Assembly: GCF_000439375.1 (NCBI RefSeq)
Contig: NZ_ATMI01000025.1
Coordinates: 1-39,874, forward strand
Direction: 5' to 3'
DNA: 39,874 bases
Source: Tatumella saanichensis
Lineage (GTDB): Bacteria > Pseudomonadota > Gammaproteobacteria > Enterobacterales > Enterobacteriaceae
Below the pieces are notes generated by a model. It did not search any database. It saw nothing but the letters and a program-made list of their open reading frames with translations, and had not been told where the DNA came from. The stretch's first letter is position 1, and every line of letters starts with the position of its first letter. The position numbers were made by a program, and so were the translations under genes. Of the stretch, positions 28,235-37,879 are shown in pieces.

Positions 28235-29953
28235 ATGAAGAGTAAGTCTGTCGCCGAATTGATCATTGACCAGTTATCGTTGGCGGGTGTTCGCCACTGC
28301 TACGGTGTAGTGGGTGATACGCTCAATTACGTCACTGATGCCATGGCACGCAGTGATATCCGTTGGGTCCATGTCCGTCATGAGGAAGCCGGAGCCTTCG
28401 CTGCCGGAGCCGAAGCGATGATGACCGGTAGACTCACCGCCTGTGCGGGCTCATGTGGCCCGGGTAGCCTGCATTTTATTAACGGCTTATTCGAGAGTCA
28501 CCGTAACCGCGCCCCGGTGCTGTTGATTGCCAGCCAGATCAGCAGTGAACTGCTGAACAACGATTTTCCTCAGGAGGTGGACTTCCTGTCGGTGTATCAG
28601 AGTTGCTCGGTGTTCTGCGAACAGATCCTCTCCCCCGCCCAGGCGGTTCCGGTGGTTAAACGTGCTTGCCAGGCTGCGCTAAATAAAGGCGGTGTGGCCG
28701 TGATCGTGGTGCCGGTGGATATCAGCAAAGCCACCGTCAAAGCAGAAGCAGAAACGGTGTGGACGCCTGAACCTGACATCCGCCCTTCCGCTCCAGAACT
28801 GAAGCGGTTGCTCGACTACCTTAATCAAGATAAGAAAATCACTGTCTATGCCGGTGCCGGTTGTGAACATGCACACACCCCGCTATTGGCACTGGCCGCG
28901 AAACTCAAAGCACCGATTGTGCATACCTCTAGGGCCAAAGATTTTGTCGAGTACGATAACCCCTACAATATGGGCATGACCGGCGTGTTTGGCTGTGAGT
29001 CTGGGATGAGTGCCATTGCAGAATGTGACATTCTGCTGTTGTTGGGGACCGATTTTGCCTGGAAACAGTTTTACCCGTCGGACGCGGTGATCCTGCAAGT
29101 CGACGCGGAAGCCACCCATCTCGGCCGTCGACATCCTATCAGTTATGGCGTAGTGGGTGATATTGGTCCGACCCTGGAAGCACTCTTACCGCATATTGAA
29201 GACAAAACCGATGACTGCTTTTTACAGGGGATGCAGGCTAAGCATCGCAAGTCGCTCGAGCAGCGACATAAAGAGGAACAGCGCAGCGAGAGCGAAGTGA
29301 TCCATCCTCAGTATTTGGCCAGCCTACTTAACCTCCACGCTGACGCAGATGCCTGTTTCACCGCTGACGGCGGCTCGGCAATGGTATGGATGCTGCGGCA
29401 CATCGACAGTAACGGTCAGCGCCGGACCCTGACCAGCCTGTTGCATGGCACCATGGCAAATGCGATGCCCCAAGCGATGGGTTTACAGATTGCGTATCCT
29501 CAGCGGCAAGTGATCGCCCTGTGCGGCGATGGCGGATTGAGTATGTTACTTGGGGATCTGTTTACCTTGGTGCAGGAAGATCTGCCGCTGAAACTGGTGG
29601 TGTTCAACAATGCCTCGCTCAATTTTGTTGAATTGGAACAGAAGATTGAGGGGCTGTTGGATCACTATACTAAGTTGAAAAATGAGGATTTTTCCCGTGT
29701 CGCCGAGGCTATCGGTCTGTTCAGCCAGAAAGTGACCCGTAACCAAGATTTGGACGCGGCGGTGGTGGAATTTCTGCGCCATCCGGGGCCAGCGTTACTA
29801 GATGTCCACACCAACCCTAATGAACTGGTCATGCCGCCAAAAGTGGAGTTTTCTCAGGTGGCCGATACCGCTATGTACGCCGCTAAAGCCATTCTCCATG
29901 GCCGCAGTGCCGATGTGCGAGATCTGTTGAAGAGCAACTTCACCGATAAATAG
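28235..29953 (+). CDS. poxB: Pyruvate dehydrogenase (quinone), PoxB-type
   Basis: A 572-residue thiamine-diphosphate/FAD enzyme, the same length as E. coli PoxB, which oxidises pyruvate to acetate and CO2 and passes electrons to ubiquinone at the membrane. Visible features are the N-terminal catalytic glutamate in VRHEEAGAFAAGAEAMMTGR, AGSCGPGSLHFINGLFESHR, the central FAD domain (DNPYNMGMTGVFG), and the ThDP motif CGDGGLSMLLGDLFTLVQED with FNNASLNF. The C-terminal end (HGRSADVRDLLKSNF) resembles the E. coli membrane-binding tail. It diverges from E. coli PoxB around EQKIEGLLDHYTKLKN, so another ThDP oxidase activity is possible. AAGGAG lies 7 bases before the ATG. It occupies an unusual position between yceF and rluC, with 263 non-coding bases upstream and its own terminator, so it looks like an independent unit. 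Confidence 0.82.
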   Translation: MKSKSVAELIIDQLSLAGVRHCYGVVGDTLNYVTDAMARSDIRWVHVRHEEAGAFAAGAEAMMTGRLTACAGSCGPGSLHFINGLFESHRNRAPVLLIASQISSELLNNDFPQEVDFLSVYQSCSVFCEQILSPAQAVPVVKRACQAALNKGGVAVIVVPVDISKATVKAEAETVWTPEPDIRPSAPELKRLLDYLNQDKKITVYAGAGCEHAHTPLLALAAKLKAPIVHTSRAKDFVEYDNPYNMGMTGVFGCESGMSAIAECDILLLLGTDFAWKQFYPSDAVILQVDAEATHLGRRHPISYGVVGDIGPTLEALLPHIEDKTDDCFLQGMQAKHRKSLEQRHKEEQRSESEVIHPQYLASLLNLHADADACFTADGGSAMVWMLRHIDSNGQRRTLTSLLHGTMANAMPQAMGLQIAYPQRQVIALCGDGGLSMLLGDLFTLVQEDLPLKLVVFNNASLNFVELEQKIEGLLDHYTKLKNEDFSRVAEAIGLFSQKVTRNQDLDAAVVEFLRHPGPALLDVHTNPNELVMPPKVEFSQVADTAMYAAKAILHGRSADVRDLLKSNFTDK

Positions 29954-29965
29954 CCCTAGAAAGCA

Positions 29966-29991
29966 AAAAAGCCCGCAGAAGCGGGCTTTTT
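29966..29991. terminator. Bidirectional terminator between poxB and rluC
   Basis: AAAAAGCCCGC and GCGGGCTTTTT are perfect arms around an AGAA loop. It is placed between two convergent genes and has A- and T-runs for both strands. Confidence 0.9.
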
Positions 29992-30006
29992 CATCGACAG
30001 CAGCGA

Positions 30007-30969
30007 TCAGTCTTGTTTGGCGTCCTGACGCAGCACTTTCAAACAGCGGCGCAGTTTCTCATCCATCGGCGCTTCGACCCGTAAACTCTCACCGGTACTC
30101 GGATGGGTAAAGGTCAGCGCGGCGGCATGGAGGAACAGACGGTTTAAACCGCTACCGGCCAACTGCTTATCAAACTCCGTGTCCCCGTAGCGATCATCAA
30201 AGGCAATAGGATGGCCTGCGTGCAGGGTGTGCACACGAATTTGATGGGTACGTCCCGTCACCGGACTGGCTTTGACCAGACTAGCATGACGGTAACGCTC
30301 CTCAACCTTGAAGCGTGTCTCAGAAGGCTTACCCTCTGCGCTGACTCGCACCACGCGCTCGCCGCTCTGTAGAATATTTTTCAGTAATGGCGCTTTGACG
30401 ACTTTGGTGTGCGAAGGCCACTGACCCCGAACCAATGCCAAATAATCCTTCTGCATGCCTTTTTCCCGCAGCTGTTCATGCAGAGAACGCAGTGCCGAAC
30501 GCTTTTTCGCAACCAGCAGTACACCAGAAGTATCACGATCTAAACGGTGCACCAGTTCGAGGAAACGGGCATCCGGACGCAATGCCCGCAACCCTTCAAT
30601 GACCCCGAAATTCAGGCCACTACCGCCATGCACAGCGGTACCGGAAGGCTTATTTAGCACTAAGATGGCATCGTCTTCATAGATCACCGCCTGCTCAAGC
30701 TGCGCCACTTTTTCCAGTCGCGGAGAGACCTCTGGAGTCTCTTTCTCAGAAACACGTACTGGTGGCACACGGATTTCATCGCCATCTTCCAGCTTGTATT
30801 CCGGCTTGACCCGTTTTTTATTTACCCGCACTTCGCCTTTTCGCAGGATGCGGTAAACCATACTCTTAGGTACCCCTTTAAGAAAGGTACGCAAAAAGTT
30901 ATCAATTCGTTGTCCGGCGTGCTCCGCCGTGATGGCGACAAACTGTACGCCGGGGTTCTCATTTTTCAT
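30007..30969 (-). CDS. rluC: 23S rRNA pseudouridine synthase RluC
   Basis: RluC makes pseudouridines 955, 2504 and 2580 in 23S rRNA. The 320-residue protein (319 in E. coli) has an N-terminal S4 RNA-binding domain (RIDNFLRTFLKGVPKSMVYR, RKGEVRVNKKRVKPEYKLED) and an RluA-type catalytic domain with the aspartate in LELVHRLDRDTSGVLLVAKK, plus VKASPVTGRTHQIRVHTLHA and GLNRLFLHAAAL. It is divergent from rne, as in E. coli, across 562 bases that hold the rne leader. Confidence 0.97.
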   Translation of the reverse strand: MKNENPGVQFVAITAEHAGQRIDNFLRTFLKGVPKSMVYRILRKGEVRVNKKRVKPEYKLEDGDEIRVPPVRVSEKETPEVSPRLEKVAQLEQAVIYEDDAILVLNKPSGTAVHGGSGLNFGVIEGLRALRPDARFLELVHRLDRDTSGVLLVAKKRSALRSLHEQLREKGMQKDYLALVRGQWPSHTKVVKAPLLKNILQSGERVVRVSAEGKPSETRFKVEERYRHASLVKASPVTGRTHQIRVHTLHAGHPIAFDDRYGDTEFDKQLAGSGLNRLFLHAAALTFTHPSTGESLRVEAPMDEKLRRCLKVLRQDAKQD

Positions 30970-31140
30970 GTCTGCGATTCTAAAGAGAGTTACTGCCGAG
31001 TGCTACTTTTTTGTCGTAGTCAGCCCCCTGCGCCGCTCAGGAAGCCAGCAATACGCTCCCTTTTTAAACGATCTACGATAACCGCAACAGGGCGAACTCA
31101 CTAAATAGCAAATAAAGTGATCTCAGCAGTAAAAGTCACC

Positions 31141-31170
31141 TTGCTATCTGTTGGTCAGCAATGGAATAAT
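31141..31170 (+). promoter_or_regulatory. Candidate main rne promoter
   Basis: TTGCTA and AATAAT are separated by 18 bases. The predicted start near 31177 gives a leader of about 355 bases, close to the 361-base leader known for E. coli rne. Confidence 0.55.
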
Positions 31171-31176
31171 GCTCTG

Positions 31177-31531
31177 GTTTCGTGATCCGTTAATACGGTT
31201 TAACAGAAACGTGAAGCAAGATTTTTTGCCGGATTGAACAGAGACGCAGCAATGGCATAAGACGTAATGGTAAATCAGGCATTTAGCGGGCTGCGGGTTG
31301 TCGCCCGGACGTTACCGGGGTGAGCATATCACTAACGAAACAGTGAATTTCTTACCCTCTGGTCGCGGTTTCACACTGGAACCTCACCACCGAAAATTTT
31401 TGCGCTCCTTTAGCGATCGACAGCCGTGAGGCTGACGTGATTGCAATAAGCCACGGAGCCATCGGTAACCCTCGTCCGGGGCAATGATGCCCGCAGCTGA
31501 GTCACTTATGAAAAATGACGAGTACCTATAA
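31177..31531 (+). ncRNA. rne 5' leader (RNase E autoregulatory element)
   Basis: The 562 bases between rluC and rne have no credible ORF. The rne-proximal part resembles the conserved enteric rne leader, which lets RNase E cleave its own message and so keep its level constant. Recognisable conserved stretches include CAGCAATGGCATAAGACGTA (31251-31270), ACCGGGGTGAGCATATCACT (31314-31333), CCACCGAAAATTTTT and AGCGATCGACAG. A stable GGGCA-ATGA-TGCCC hairpin sits at 31479-31492. Exact boundaries are estimated. The remainder (30970-31140) holds the rluC upstream region, with nothing else recognised. Confidence 0.75.
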
Positions 31532-34500
31532 ATGAAAAGAATGTTAATAAACGCAACTCAGCAGGAAGAGTTGCGTGTTGCGCTAGTGGATGGTCAACGT
31601 CTGTATGATTTGGATATTGAAAGTCCCGGCCACGAACAGAAGAAAGCAAATATCTACAAGGGTAAAATCACCCGAATCGAGCCTAGCCTCGAAGCTGCAT
31701 TTGTCGATTACGGCGCAGAACGCCACGGTTTTCTCCCCCTTAAAGAAATCTCCCGCGAATATTTCCCAGCCAACTACTCCATGCACGGCCGTCCAAACAT
31801 CAAAGATGTGCTGCGTGAAGGTCAGGAAGTCATTGTTCAAATCGACAAAGAAGAACGCGGTAATAAAGGGGCAGCACTGACCACCTTTATCAGTCTGGCA
31901 GGCAGCTATCTGGTGCTGATGCCAAACAATCCACGTGCCGGCGGTATCTCTCGTCGTATCGAAGGGGAAGACCGTACTGAACTGAAAGAAGCACTCTCTT
32001 CACTGCAACTGCCGGAAGGCATGGGACTGATTGTCCGCACCGCCGGTGTTGGTAAATCTGCCGAAGCCCTGCAGTGGGATCTCAGCTTCCGCCTGAAGCA
32101 CTGGGAAGCGATCCAGAAAGCCGCCGAAAACCGCCCTGCACCTTTCCTGATCCATCAGGAAAGCAATGTGATTGTGCGCGCGTTCCGCGACTACTTGCGT
32201 CAGGATATCGGTGAAATTCTGATCGATAACCCAAAAGTCTTGGAACTGGCTCGTCAGCATATCGCGGCATTGGGTCGTCCTGATTTCAGTAGCAAAATTA
32301 AACTGTACACCGGTGAAATCCCGCTGTTCAGTCATTACCAGATCGAGTCACAAATCGAGTCTGCGTTCCAGCGTGAAGTGCGTTTGCCTTCCGGTGGTTC
32401 AATCGTCATCGATACTACCGAAGCGTTGACCGCGATTGATATCAACTCTGCCCGTGCAACCCGCGGTGGTGATATCGAAGAGACCGCCTACAACACCAAT
32501 TTAGAAGCTGCCGATGAAATTGCCCGCCAGTTGCGCTTGCGTGACCTGGGTGGCCTGATTGTTATCGACTTCATCGATATGACCCCAGTACGCCATCAGC
32601 GTGCCGTGGAAAACCGTCTGCGTGATGCGGTTCGCCAAGATCGTGCCCGTATTCAGATCAGCCATATTTCCCGTTTCGGCCTGCTGGAAATGTCTCGTCA
32701 GCGTCTGAGCCCGTCTCTCGGCGAGTCCAGCCATCACGTCTGTCCGCGTTGCAGCGGAACCGGTACCGTCCGAGATAATGAATCGCTGTCACTGTCGATC
32801 CTGCGTCTGATTGAAGAAGAAGCGCTCAAAGAAAACACCAAAGAAGTGCATGCCATTGTTCCGGTGCAGATCGCCTCTTACTTGCTGAACGAAAAACGTG
32901 AAGCGGTTAATGCTATCGAAACTCGTCAGGGTGGTGTACGAGCGATTATCGTGCCAGATGATCGTATGGAAACCCCGCATTACTCTGTACTGCGCGTCCG
33001 TAAAGGCGAAGAGACTAAAACCCTCAGCTATCACCTGCCGAAACTGCATGAAGTAGAAATGGCAAGTCTCATTGAAGAAGAACCGGCCGAGCGCCGCCGT
33101 TCCGAACAACCGGCACTGGCCGCGTTCGCTATCGCTGAAGCTCCTCCGACTATCACTGAGTCCGCTGCCGCCCGTGCGCGTGCCGATAGCAGCACTGCCA
33201 CGTCGAAAGCCGCGACACCTAGTTCACAGAGCAGTTGTTTCTTCACCCGTATGCTCAGCCACCTGAAAAACCTGTTCGTTGGTGGACAGAGTGATACTAC
33301 AGGCACTCCGGCAGCCGAAACGGTTGAAAAGCAAACTGCCTCGGCGGTACGCACCCAAGATAGTAGTAACGGCAACCGTAATAATAACGATCGTCGTAAC
33401 AACCGCCGCAGTAACGGGCGCAACGAGCGTAATGATCGTAACGGGCGTAATGACCGCAACGAGCGTAATGACCGCAACGAGCGTAATGACCGCAACGAGC
33501 GTAATGACCGCAACGAACGTAATGACCGCAACGAGCGTAATGACCGCAACGAACGTAATGACCGCAACGAGCGTAATGACCGCAACGAGCGTAACGACCG
33601 CAACGAGCGTAATGACCGCAACGAGCGTAACGACCGCAACGAGCGTAATGACCGCAACGAGCGTAATACTGACAACAGCAATGGTCGCGATGATAACCGT
33701 CGTAACAACCGCCGTAATGCTGCCAGCGGTGAAAACCGTGAGTCTAGCAATGAAACTCGTCAGCCACTAAGCGAAGAAGCCCGCCAGCAACGTGATCAAC
33801 AACGTCGTGAACAGCGTGCTGAACGTCAACGTCGCCGTCAGGAAGAACGTCGTCAGCAGCAAAATGCTAACAGCGCAGAAAAAACGACGACAGAGGTTGT
33901 AGCCAATGAAGCGCCAGCTCAGGCTGCCAGACAAGAAGAGGAGCAGGCTCAGGCTCGCCCTCGTCGCCAGCAACGCACCCTGACTCAGAAAGTCCGCTAT
34001 CTCAGCGAAGAGGATCAGGCACAGGCCGCTGCTACTGAACAGCTTAGCCACCAGGAACAGACTCCACAGGCTGATGCCAACAGTGGAAGCCACGAAGAAA
34101 CTGAACAGCGTGATAGCAATGGCAATATTCCACGTCGCTCACGTCGCTCACCGCGCCACCTACGCGTCAGCGGTCAACGTCGTCGTCGTTTCCGTGACGA
34201 GCGTTATCCTCAGCAATCACCGATGGTGATGGAAACTGCGGTTGCCTCTCCGGAAATGGCATCTGGTAAAGTATGGGTGCGTTACGACCTGCCAGCCACC
34301 CAGGTCGAGGTCAATGCTGACGCTGAGCAGACGCCGGTCTCGACAGTAACTGAGGCTCCGGTTGCAAACGTCACTGAACCGACCCCACTGGTGACGCCGG
34401 TCGAAGAAGTATCCGTAGACGCTGTTGTTGAACCGGAGACTGTGGCCACCGAAGCCCCTGTGGCCATACCTGTTAAGGTTGAGGCTGAACAGCCGGTAGA

Positions 34501-34873
34501 AGACAACGCTACCGTGGCAAAGCCTAAAGCTTTAGAACCTGAAGTTGTAGAACCGGTGGCTGTAGAGTCGCTGAGCGACGCACTAAGCGGCCAGTCTACC
34601 GCCTCGCAGTCGGAAGCTGAACCAGTCCCTACTATTGGGGGCAGTGCACCGCAGCCAGCAGCCGCTGAGGTCAGCGACACGGCACCGCTTTCACGCTTCC
34701 GTTTCCATGCGACCGCGCCGATGACCAAAGCACCGGCGCCAGAGTGGGTGCCGCAGCCATTACCACACAGCGACTGGGTTCGTCCTCAGTACGCCTTCGA
34801 CGGTAAAGGTGCTGCCGGTGGCCACACGGCAACCCACCAGGCAACAGCTCCGGTCACTAAAACTGCTGAGTAA
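31532..34873 (+). CDS. rne: Ribonuclease E
   Basis: The essential endonuclease that starts mRNA decay, processes stable RNAs and scaffolds the degradosome on the inner membrane. The 1113-residue protein is longer than E. coli's 1061. The catalytic half is collinear: S1 domain near residues 35-125, catalytic Asp303 and Asp346 (both in place at the same numbers), and the zinc-link CPRC at 404-407. The C-terminal half keeps every known microdomain: an amphipathic membrane helix ([18 protein letters not shown]), an Arg-rich RNA-binding region, a likely RhlB site ([14 protein letters not shown]), a second Arg-rich block ([20 protein letters not shown]), the enolase site ([16 protein letters not shown]) and the PNPase site ([20 protein letters not shown]) near the end. 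The first Arg-rich region is expanded by a 12-copy hexapeptide array, which explains most of the extra length. The long leader upstream implies autoregulation. Confidence 0.97.
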   Translation: MKRMLINATQQEELRVALVDGQRLYDLDIESPGHEQKKANIYKGKITRIEPSLEAAFVDYGAERHGFLPLKEISREYFPANYSMHGRPNIKDVLREGQEVIVQIDKEERGNKGAALTTFISLAGSYLVLMPNNPRAGGISRRIEGEDRTELKEALSSLQLPEGMGLIVRTAGVGKSAEALQWDLSFRLKHWEAIQKAAENRPAPFLIHQESNVIVRAFRDYLRQDIGEILIDNPKVLELARQHIAALGRPDFSSKIKLYTGEIPLFSHYQIESQIESAFQREVRLPSGGSIVIDTTEALTAIDINSARATRGGDIEETAYNTNLEAADEIARQLRLRDLGGLIVIDFIDMTPVRHQRAVENRLRDAVRQDRARIQISHISRFGLLEMSRQRLSPSLGESSHHVCPRCSGTGTVRDNESLSLSILRLIEEEALKENTKEVHAIVPVQIASYLLNEKREAVNAIETRQGGVRAIIVPDDRMETPHYSVLRVRKGEETKTLSYHLPKLHEVEMASLIEEEPAERRRSEQPALAAFAIAEAPPTITESAAARARADSSTATSKAATPSSQSSCFFTRMLSHLKNLFVGGQSDTTGTPAAETVEKQTASAVRTQDSSNGNRNNNDRRNNRRSNGRNERNDRNGRNDRNERNDRNERNDRNERNDRNERNDRNERNDRNERNDRNERNDRNERNDRNERNDRNERNDRNERNDRNERNTDNSNGRDDNRRNNRRNAASGENRESSNETRQPLSEEARQQRDQQRREQRAERQRRRQEERRQQQNANSAEKTTTEVVANEAPAQAARQEEEQAQARPRRQQRTLTQKVRYLSEEDQAQAAATEQLSHQEQTPQADANSGSHEETEQRDSNGNIPRRSRRSPRHLRVSGQRRRRFRDERYPQQSPMVMETAVASPEMASGKVWVRYDLPATQVEVNADAEQTPVSTVTEAPVANVTEPTPLVTPVEEVSVDAVVEPETVATEAPVAIPVKVEAEQPVEDNATVAKPKALEPEVVEPVAVESLSDALSGQSTASQSEAEPVPTIGGSAPQPAAAEVSDTAPLSRFRFHATAPMTKAPAPEWVPQPLPHSDWVRPQYAFDGKGAAGGHTATHQATAPVTKTAE
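33452..33667 (+). repeat. 12-copy 18-bp tandem repeat coding DRNERN in RNase E
   Basis: Twelve contiguous units GACCGCAACGAGCGTAAT encode Asp-Arg-Asn-Glu-Arg-Asn (residues 641-712). The protein repeat is exact; bases differ only silently (GAA for GAG, AAC for AAT). A degenerate copy ([10 protein letters not shown]) precedes it. The array sits in the Arg-rich RNA-binding region, between the membrane helix and the RhlB-type site. Confidence 0.97.
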
Positions 34874-34913
34874 CCTCAGTCCCCTAAAACCGTATCGTTA
34901 ACGGTTATCAGTA

Positions 34914-34949
34914 AAACCCCAGCCACAGTGAACTGTGCTGGGGTTTTTA
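34914..34949 (+). terminator. rne terminator
   Basis: CCCCAG and CTGGGG plus inner CACAG and CTGTG arms, with one bulged C and a TGAA loop, are followed by five T residues. A-residues on the other side could also serve the minus strand. Confidence 0.88.
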
Positions 34950-35165
34950 TTGCCTGAAATCCCCCTCGGCAAGCAGGTCTGTTTTCACCCTCATTGTCAT
35001 TGGAATGGTAAGCAGCCGAATGTCGTTGGCTGACACTCCGTGAGTGGCCCTATTGAAACGCTCAGGCCAACTACGGCTGATAAGATCCTGTGCGGGCTAC
35101 ACCGGACACTCAGTCACAGTAGAGCATTCGCTACTATCAGGTGGATGAGTGGTGCTGGTTAGTGC

Positions 35166-35205
35166 TTGGTTGGTTGCTTGGTTGGTTGGTTGGTTGGTTG
35201 GTTGG
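35166..35205. repeat. TTGG tetranucleotide microsatellite
   Basis: (TTGG)2-TTGC-(TTGG)7, 40 bases, in the 450-base gap between the convergent rne and murJ. The rest of the gap (34950-35261) holds no ORF of note. In E. coli the flagellar flg cluster occupies this position. A GTG-initiated 31-codon frame crosses the repeat but has no ribosome site. Confidence 0.95.
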
Positions 35206-35261
35206 CAGATTGGCAGGCAAATTCTCCTCTCACAGCACTACACCCAAAAGCACATAACAAA

Positions 35262-35282
35262 ACGGAGCCCTAAAGGCCCCGT
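35262..35282 (-). terminator. murJ terminator
   Basis: On the minus strand ACGGGGCC and GGGCTCCGT pair (8 bp, one G-U) around a small loop, followed by TTTTGTT, 42 bases after the murJ stop. Confidence 0.65.
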
Positions 35283-35323
35283 ACACAATTTTTACTGATG
35301 CAGAATGTCCGCACCCTAAGCCG

Positions 35324-36862
35324 TCAGTGAATACTACTGCGGGAAAAGTCTTTAATGCGGAACCCTAATAGCGCCAAGCTGCCCACATAGGCGGCCCCCC
35401 CTGCAATACAGACGCCGATTAAGCGCATGATCCGCCAGACCATCTCACCATTGCCCCAAGAAGGCATAAACTGCAGTACCCCATACAGGACAGCGGCCAT
35501 AACAATCACCGCCACAATTAAACGGGTCAGAAAGCTACGCCAACCGGGTTGAGGTTCAAAGAAGTTCTTCTTACGTAACTGCCAGAACAGCAGAGCCGCA
35601 TTCAGACAGGCTGCCAGTCCAATGGACAGTGATAGGCCAGCATGTTTCAGTGGACCAATAAACGCCAAGTTCATCAGCTGCGTCGCAATGAGGGTCACTA
35701 TCGCAATCTTCACGGGGGTTTTAATGTCCTGGCGAGAGTAGAAACCAGGAGCCAACACCTTAACAACAATCAGTCCGACTAACCCTACCGCATAAGCCAC
35801 CAACGCACGTTGGGTCATTAAGGCATCGAAAGCGGTGAATTTACCATACTGGAACAGAGCCGAAGTCAGGGGACCGGCGAGGATACCGATCGCCACGGAG
35901 CTTGGGATCGCCAACAGCAAACAGAGGCGTAGCCCCCAGTCCATCAGATGTGAATACTCTTTGAAGTTCCCACTGGAAAAACTGCGAGATAACGAAGGTA
36001 ATAAAATCGTCCCTAACGCAACCCCCAGAACGCCGGAGGGAAACTCCATCAGACGGTCAGCATAGTACATCCAAGAGACAGAGCCAGACACCAGGAAAGA
36101 GGCAAAGATGGTATTGATAATCAGGGAGATCTGGCTAACAGATACCCCAAGGATCGCCGGACCCATCTGCCGCAATACCCGCCACACCCCTTTGTCATGC
36201 AGGTTAATGCGTGGCAGCACCAGCATCCCGATTTTACGCAGGTGCGGCAGTTGGTAGCCAAGCTGCAATACGCCACCGGCCACGACCGCCCAGGCCAGTG
36301 CCATCACATGAGGATGGAACCACGGCGCAGCCACTAGCGCAAAGAAAATCATACTGACGTTCAGCAGAGTCGGTGCAAAGGCCGGTACTGAGAAGCGGTT
36401 CCATGTATTGAGGATAGCACCCACCAGAGAGGCCAGCGAGATCAGTAAAATATAAGGGAAGGTTACCCGCAGCAGTGCGGTGGTGAGGGCAAATTTATCC
36501 GCGGTATCAGCGAACCCAGGAGCGGTAATATAGATCACCCAAGGGGCCGCCAACATCCCCAATACCGTCACTACAGCCAGTACCAGAGTCAGCAATCCGC
36601 AAATGTATGAGACAAATATCCGAGTGGCTTCTTCCCCTTGGGTGTTTTTGTATTCCGCCAAGATCGGCACAAAGGCTTGAGAGAACGCCCCTTCGGCAAA
36701 GATCCGTCGCAGCAAATTAGGGAGTTTAAACGCAACAAAAAACGCATCGGTGGCCATCCCTGCACCGAATACCCGAGCGACTATCGCATCACGAGCAAAT
36801 CCCAGCACACGGGAAAATAACGTCATTGAACTGACCTGGGCCAGTGATTTAAGCAAATTCAT
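35324..36862 (-). CDS. murJ: Lipid II flippase MurJ
   Basis: MurJ (MviN) moves lipid II across the inner membrane for peptidoglycan synthesis. The 512-residue polytopic protein (511 in E. coli) belongs to the MOP exporter superfamily with about 14 membrane helices. Recognisable segments are [40 protein letters not shown], the charged cavity residues around these helices, [20 protein letters not shown] and [20 protein letters not shown]. No strong ribosome site precedes the ATG. The flg genes that adjoin murJ in E. coli are absent here, and so are yceH and mviM toward rimJ. Confidence 0.97.
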   Translation of the reverse strand: MNLLKSLAQVSSMTLFSRVLGFARDAIVARVFGAGMATDAFFVAFKLPNLLRRIFAEGAFSQAFVPILAEYKNTQGEEATRIFVSYICGLLTLVLAVVTVLGMLAAPWVIYITAPGFADTADKFALTTALLRVTFPYILLISLASLVGAILNTWNRFSVPAFAPTLLNVSMIFFALVAAPWFHPHVMALAWAVVAGGVLQLGYQLPHLRKIGMLVLPRINLHDKGVWRVLRQMGPAILGVSVSQISLIINTIFASFLVSGSVSWMYYADRLMEFPSGVLGVALGTILLPSLSRSFSSGNFKEYSHLMDWGLRLCLLLAIPSSVAIGILAGPLTSALFQYGKFTAFDALMTQRALVAYAVGLVGLIVVKVLAPGFYSRQDIKTPVKIAIVTLIATQLMNLAFIGPLKHAGLSLSIGLAACLNAALLFWQLRKKNFFEPQPGWRSFLTRLIVAVIVMAAVLYGVLQFMPSWGNGEMVWRIMRLIGVCIAGGAAYVGSLALLGFRIKDFSRSSIH

Positions 36863-36987
36863 AGAGTTTCAGATATCCTGATATTTCGACATTTATATCC
36901 CTGAATCAACGGGTTTTGGGATTTAATCGGGCCCAAGTCTACCGCCGTCGGTAAAAATGACCAGTAGGGATTGTTACAAGCCATGAT

Positions 36988-37578
36988 TTAGCAATATTTA
37001 TCTGCACTGCCCTCATTCCATGTCAGTGCTGTCAGAACATGATCTTCCCAGACCCCGTTGATCAGTAAATAATCACGGGCATAGCCCTCTTTTTCAAATC
37101 CCAACCGCGAAAGCAGATTACCGCTGCGCTGATTCCGTGGCATATAATTAGCCATAATACGGTGGATCTTCTGCTGACGTTGCATATAGCGGATCGCCGT
37201 GGTCAGCCCTTCCTGCATCAACCCCTGCCCCTGCCATTTTTCACCCAGAGAATAGCCGAGATAGCAGGCATAGAAACAACCGCGCACCACATTACTGAAA
37301 TTGGCAACGCCCAACACTTCTTCATCTTTAGGATCGGTGAGAATGAAATAGTACGCAGCCCCTTGACGCTGCTGCTCGGTCATCACCGTCAGCCGGGTCT
37401 GCCAGCCCGAAGCGCGGAAATAACTGTGATCACGTATCGGTTCCCAGGGGGTAAGATAATCACGGTTGGCGTCGTAATAATCAGCCATCCGCCATCCATC
37501 CCGTTCATTGACTAAACGTACTACCATCCGGTCGGTGGTCAGACTGACCCTCGGCCCCGGACTACGATATCCGAACAT
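36988..37578 (-). CDS. rimJ: Ribosomal protein S5 alanine N-acetyltransferase RimJ
   Basis: RimJ acetylates the N-terminal alanine of ribosomal protein S5. The 196-residue GNAT protein (194 in E. coli) starts [20 protein letters not shown] and carries the acetyl-CoA-binding region [20 protein letters not shown], then [20 protein letters not shown] and [25 protein letters not shown] lies upstream of the ATG at 37578. It is separated from murJ by 125 non-coding bases and divergent from yceB. Confidence 0.96.
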   Translation of the reverse strand: MFGYRSPGPRVSLTTDRMVVRLVNERDGWRMADYYDANRDYLTPWEPIRDHSYFRASGWQTRLTVMTEQQRQGAAYYFILTDPKDEEVLGVANFSNVVRGCFYACYLGYSLGEKWQGQGLMQEGLTTAIRYMQRQQKIHRIMANYMPRNQRSGNLLSRLGFEKEGYARDYLLINGVWEDHVLTALTWNEGSADKYC

Positions 37579-37781
37579 AGAAACTCCCTGAATAACCTGC
37601 GACCATATAGTGATCCCCGTCGCAGCAACAGAATAAGACTGGGGAAGTATGTTACCTCTGGTCGCCCTTTTATCCCATCAAAAAAGCGCTGAGTTTATCA
37701 GTGAATTATCTGTTTTTTCCTGTAATTAAAACCACTTGCTGCGCCCGCACTCCCCGTACTGGACCGCCTATAGGGTGGATG

Positions 37782-37812
37782 TAGCACCCGGCAGCACAGC
37801 TGCCGGGTGCTA
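37782..37812. repeat. Perfect 14-bp-stem hairpin between rimJ and yceB
   Basis: TAGCACCCGGCAGC and GCTGCCGGGTGCTA flank the 3-base loop ACA, with no mismatch. No T-run follows on either strand, so it is not a standard terminator. It lies 67 bases before yceB, in the 301-base gap (37579-37879) where E. coli carries grxB and mdtH; nothing else was recognised in that gap. Confidence 0.9.
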
Positions 37813-37879
37813 TACACTGGCCCTTCAGTCGGGCAAAATACAGGGTTAATTCTGTCTGTCGTTCGTTAAGTGAGGTCCA

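Noticed and set aside
33452-33667. CRISPR-like periodic repeat
   Set aside because: Units are contiguous without spacers and code in frame within RNase E.
33031-33750. A 239-codon open frame on the minus strand, rich in LRS repeats, opposite rne
   Set aside because: It is the mirror image of the DRNERN repeat in the well-supported rne frame. The repeat keeps all frames open, and there is no ribosome site or family match.
35164-35259. GTG-initiated 31-codon frame across the TTGG repeat, possibly phase-variable
   Set aside because: No ribosome site or promoter, low complexity, and located between two convergent genes.
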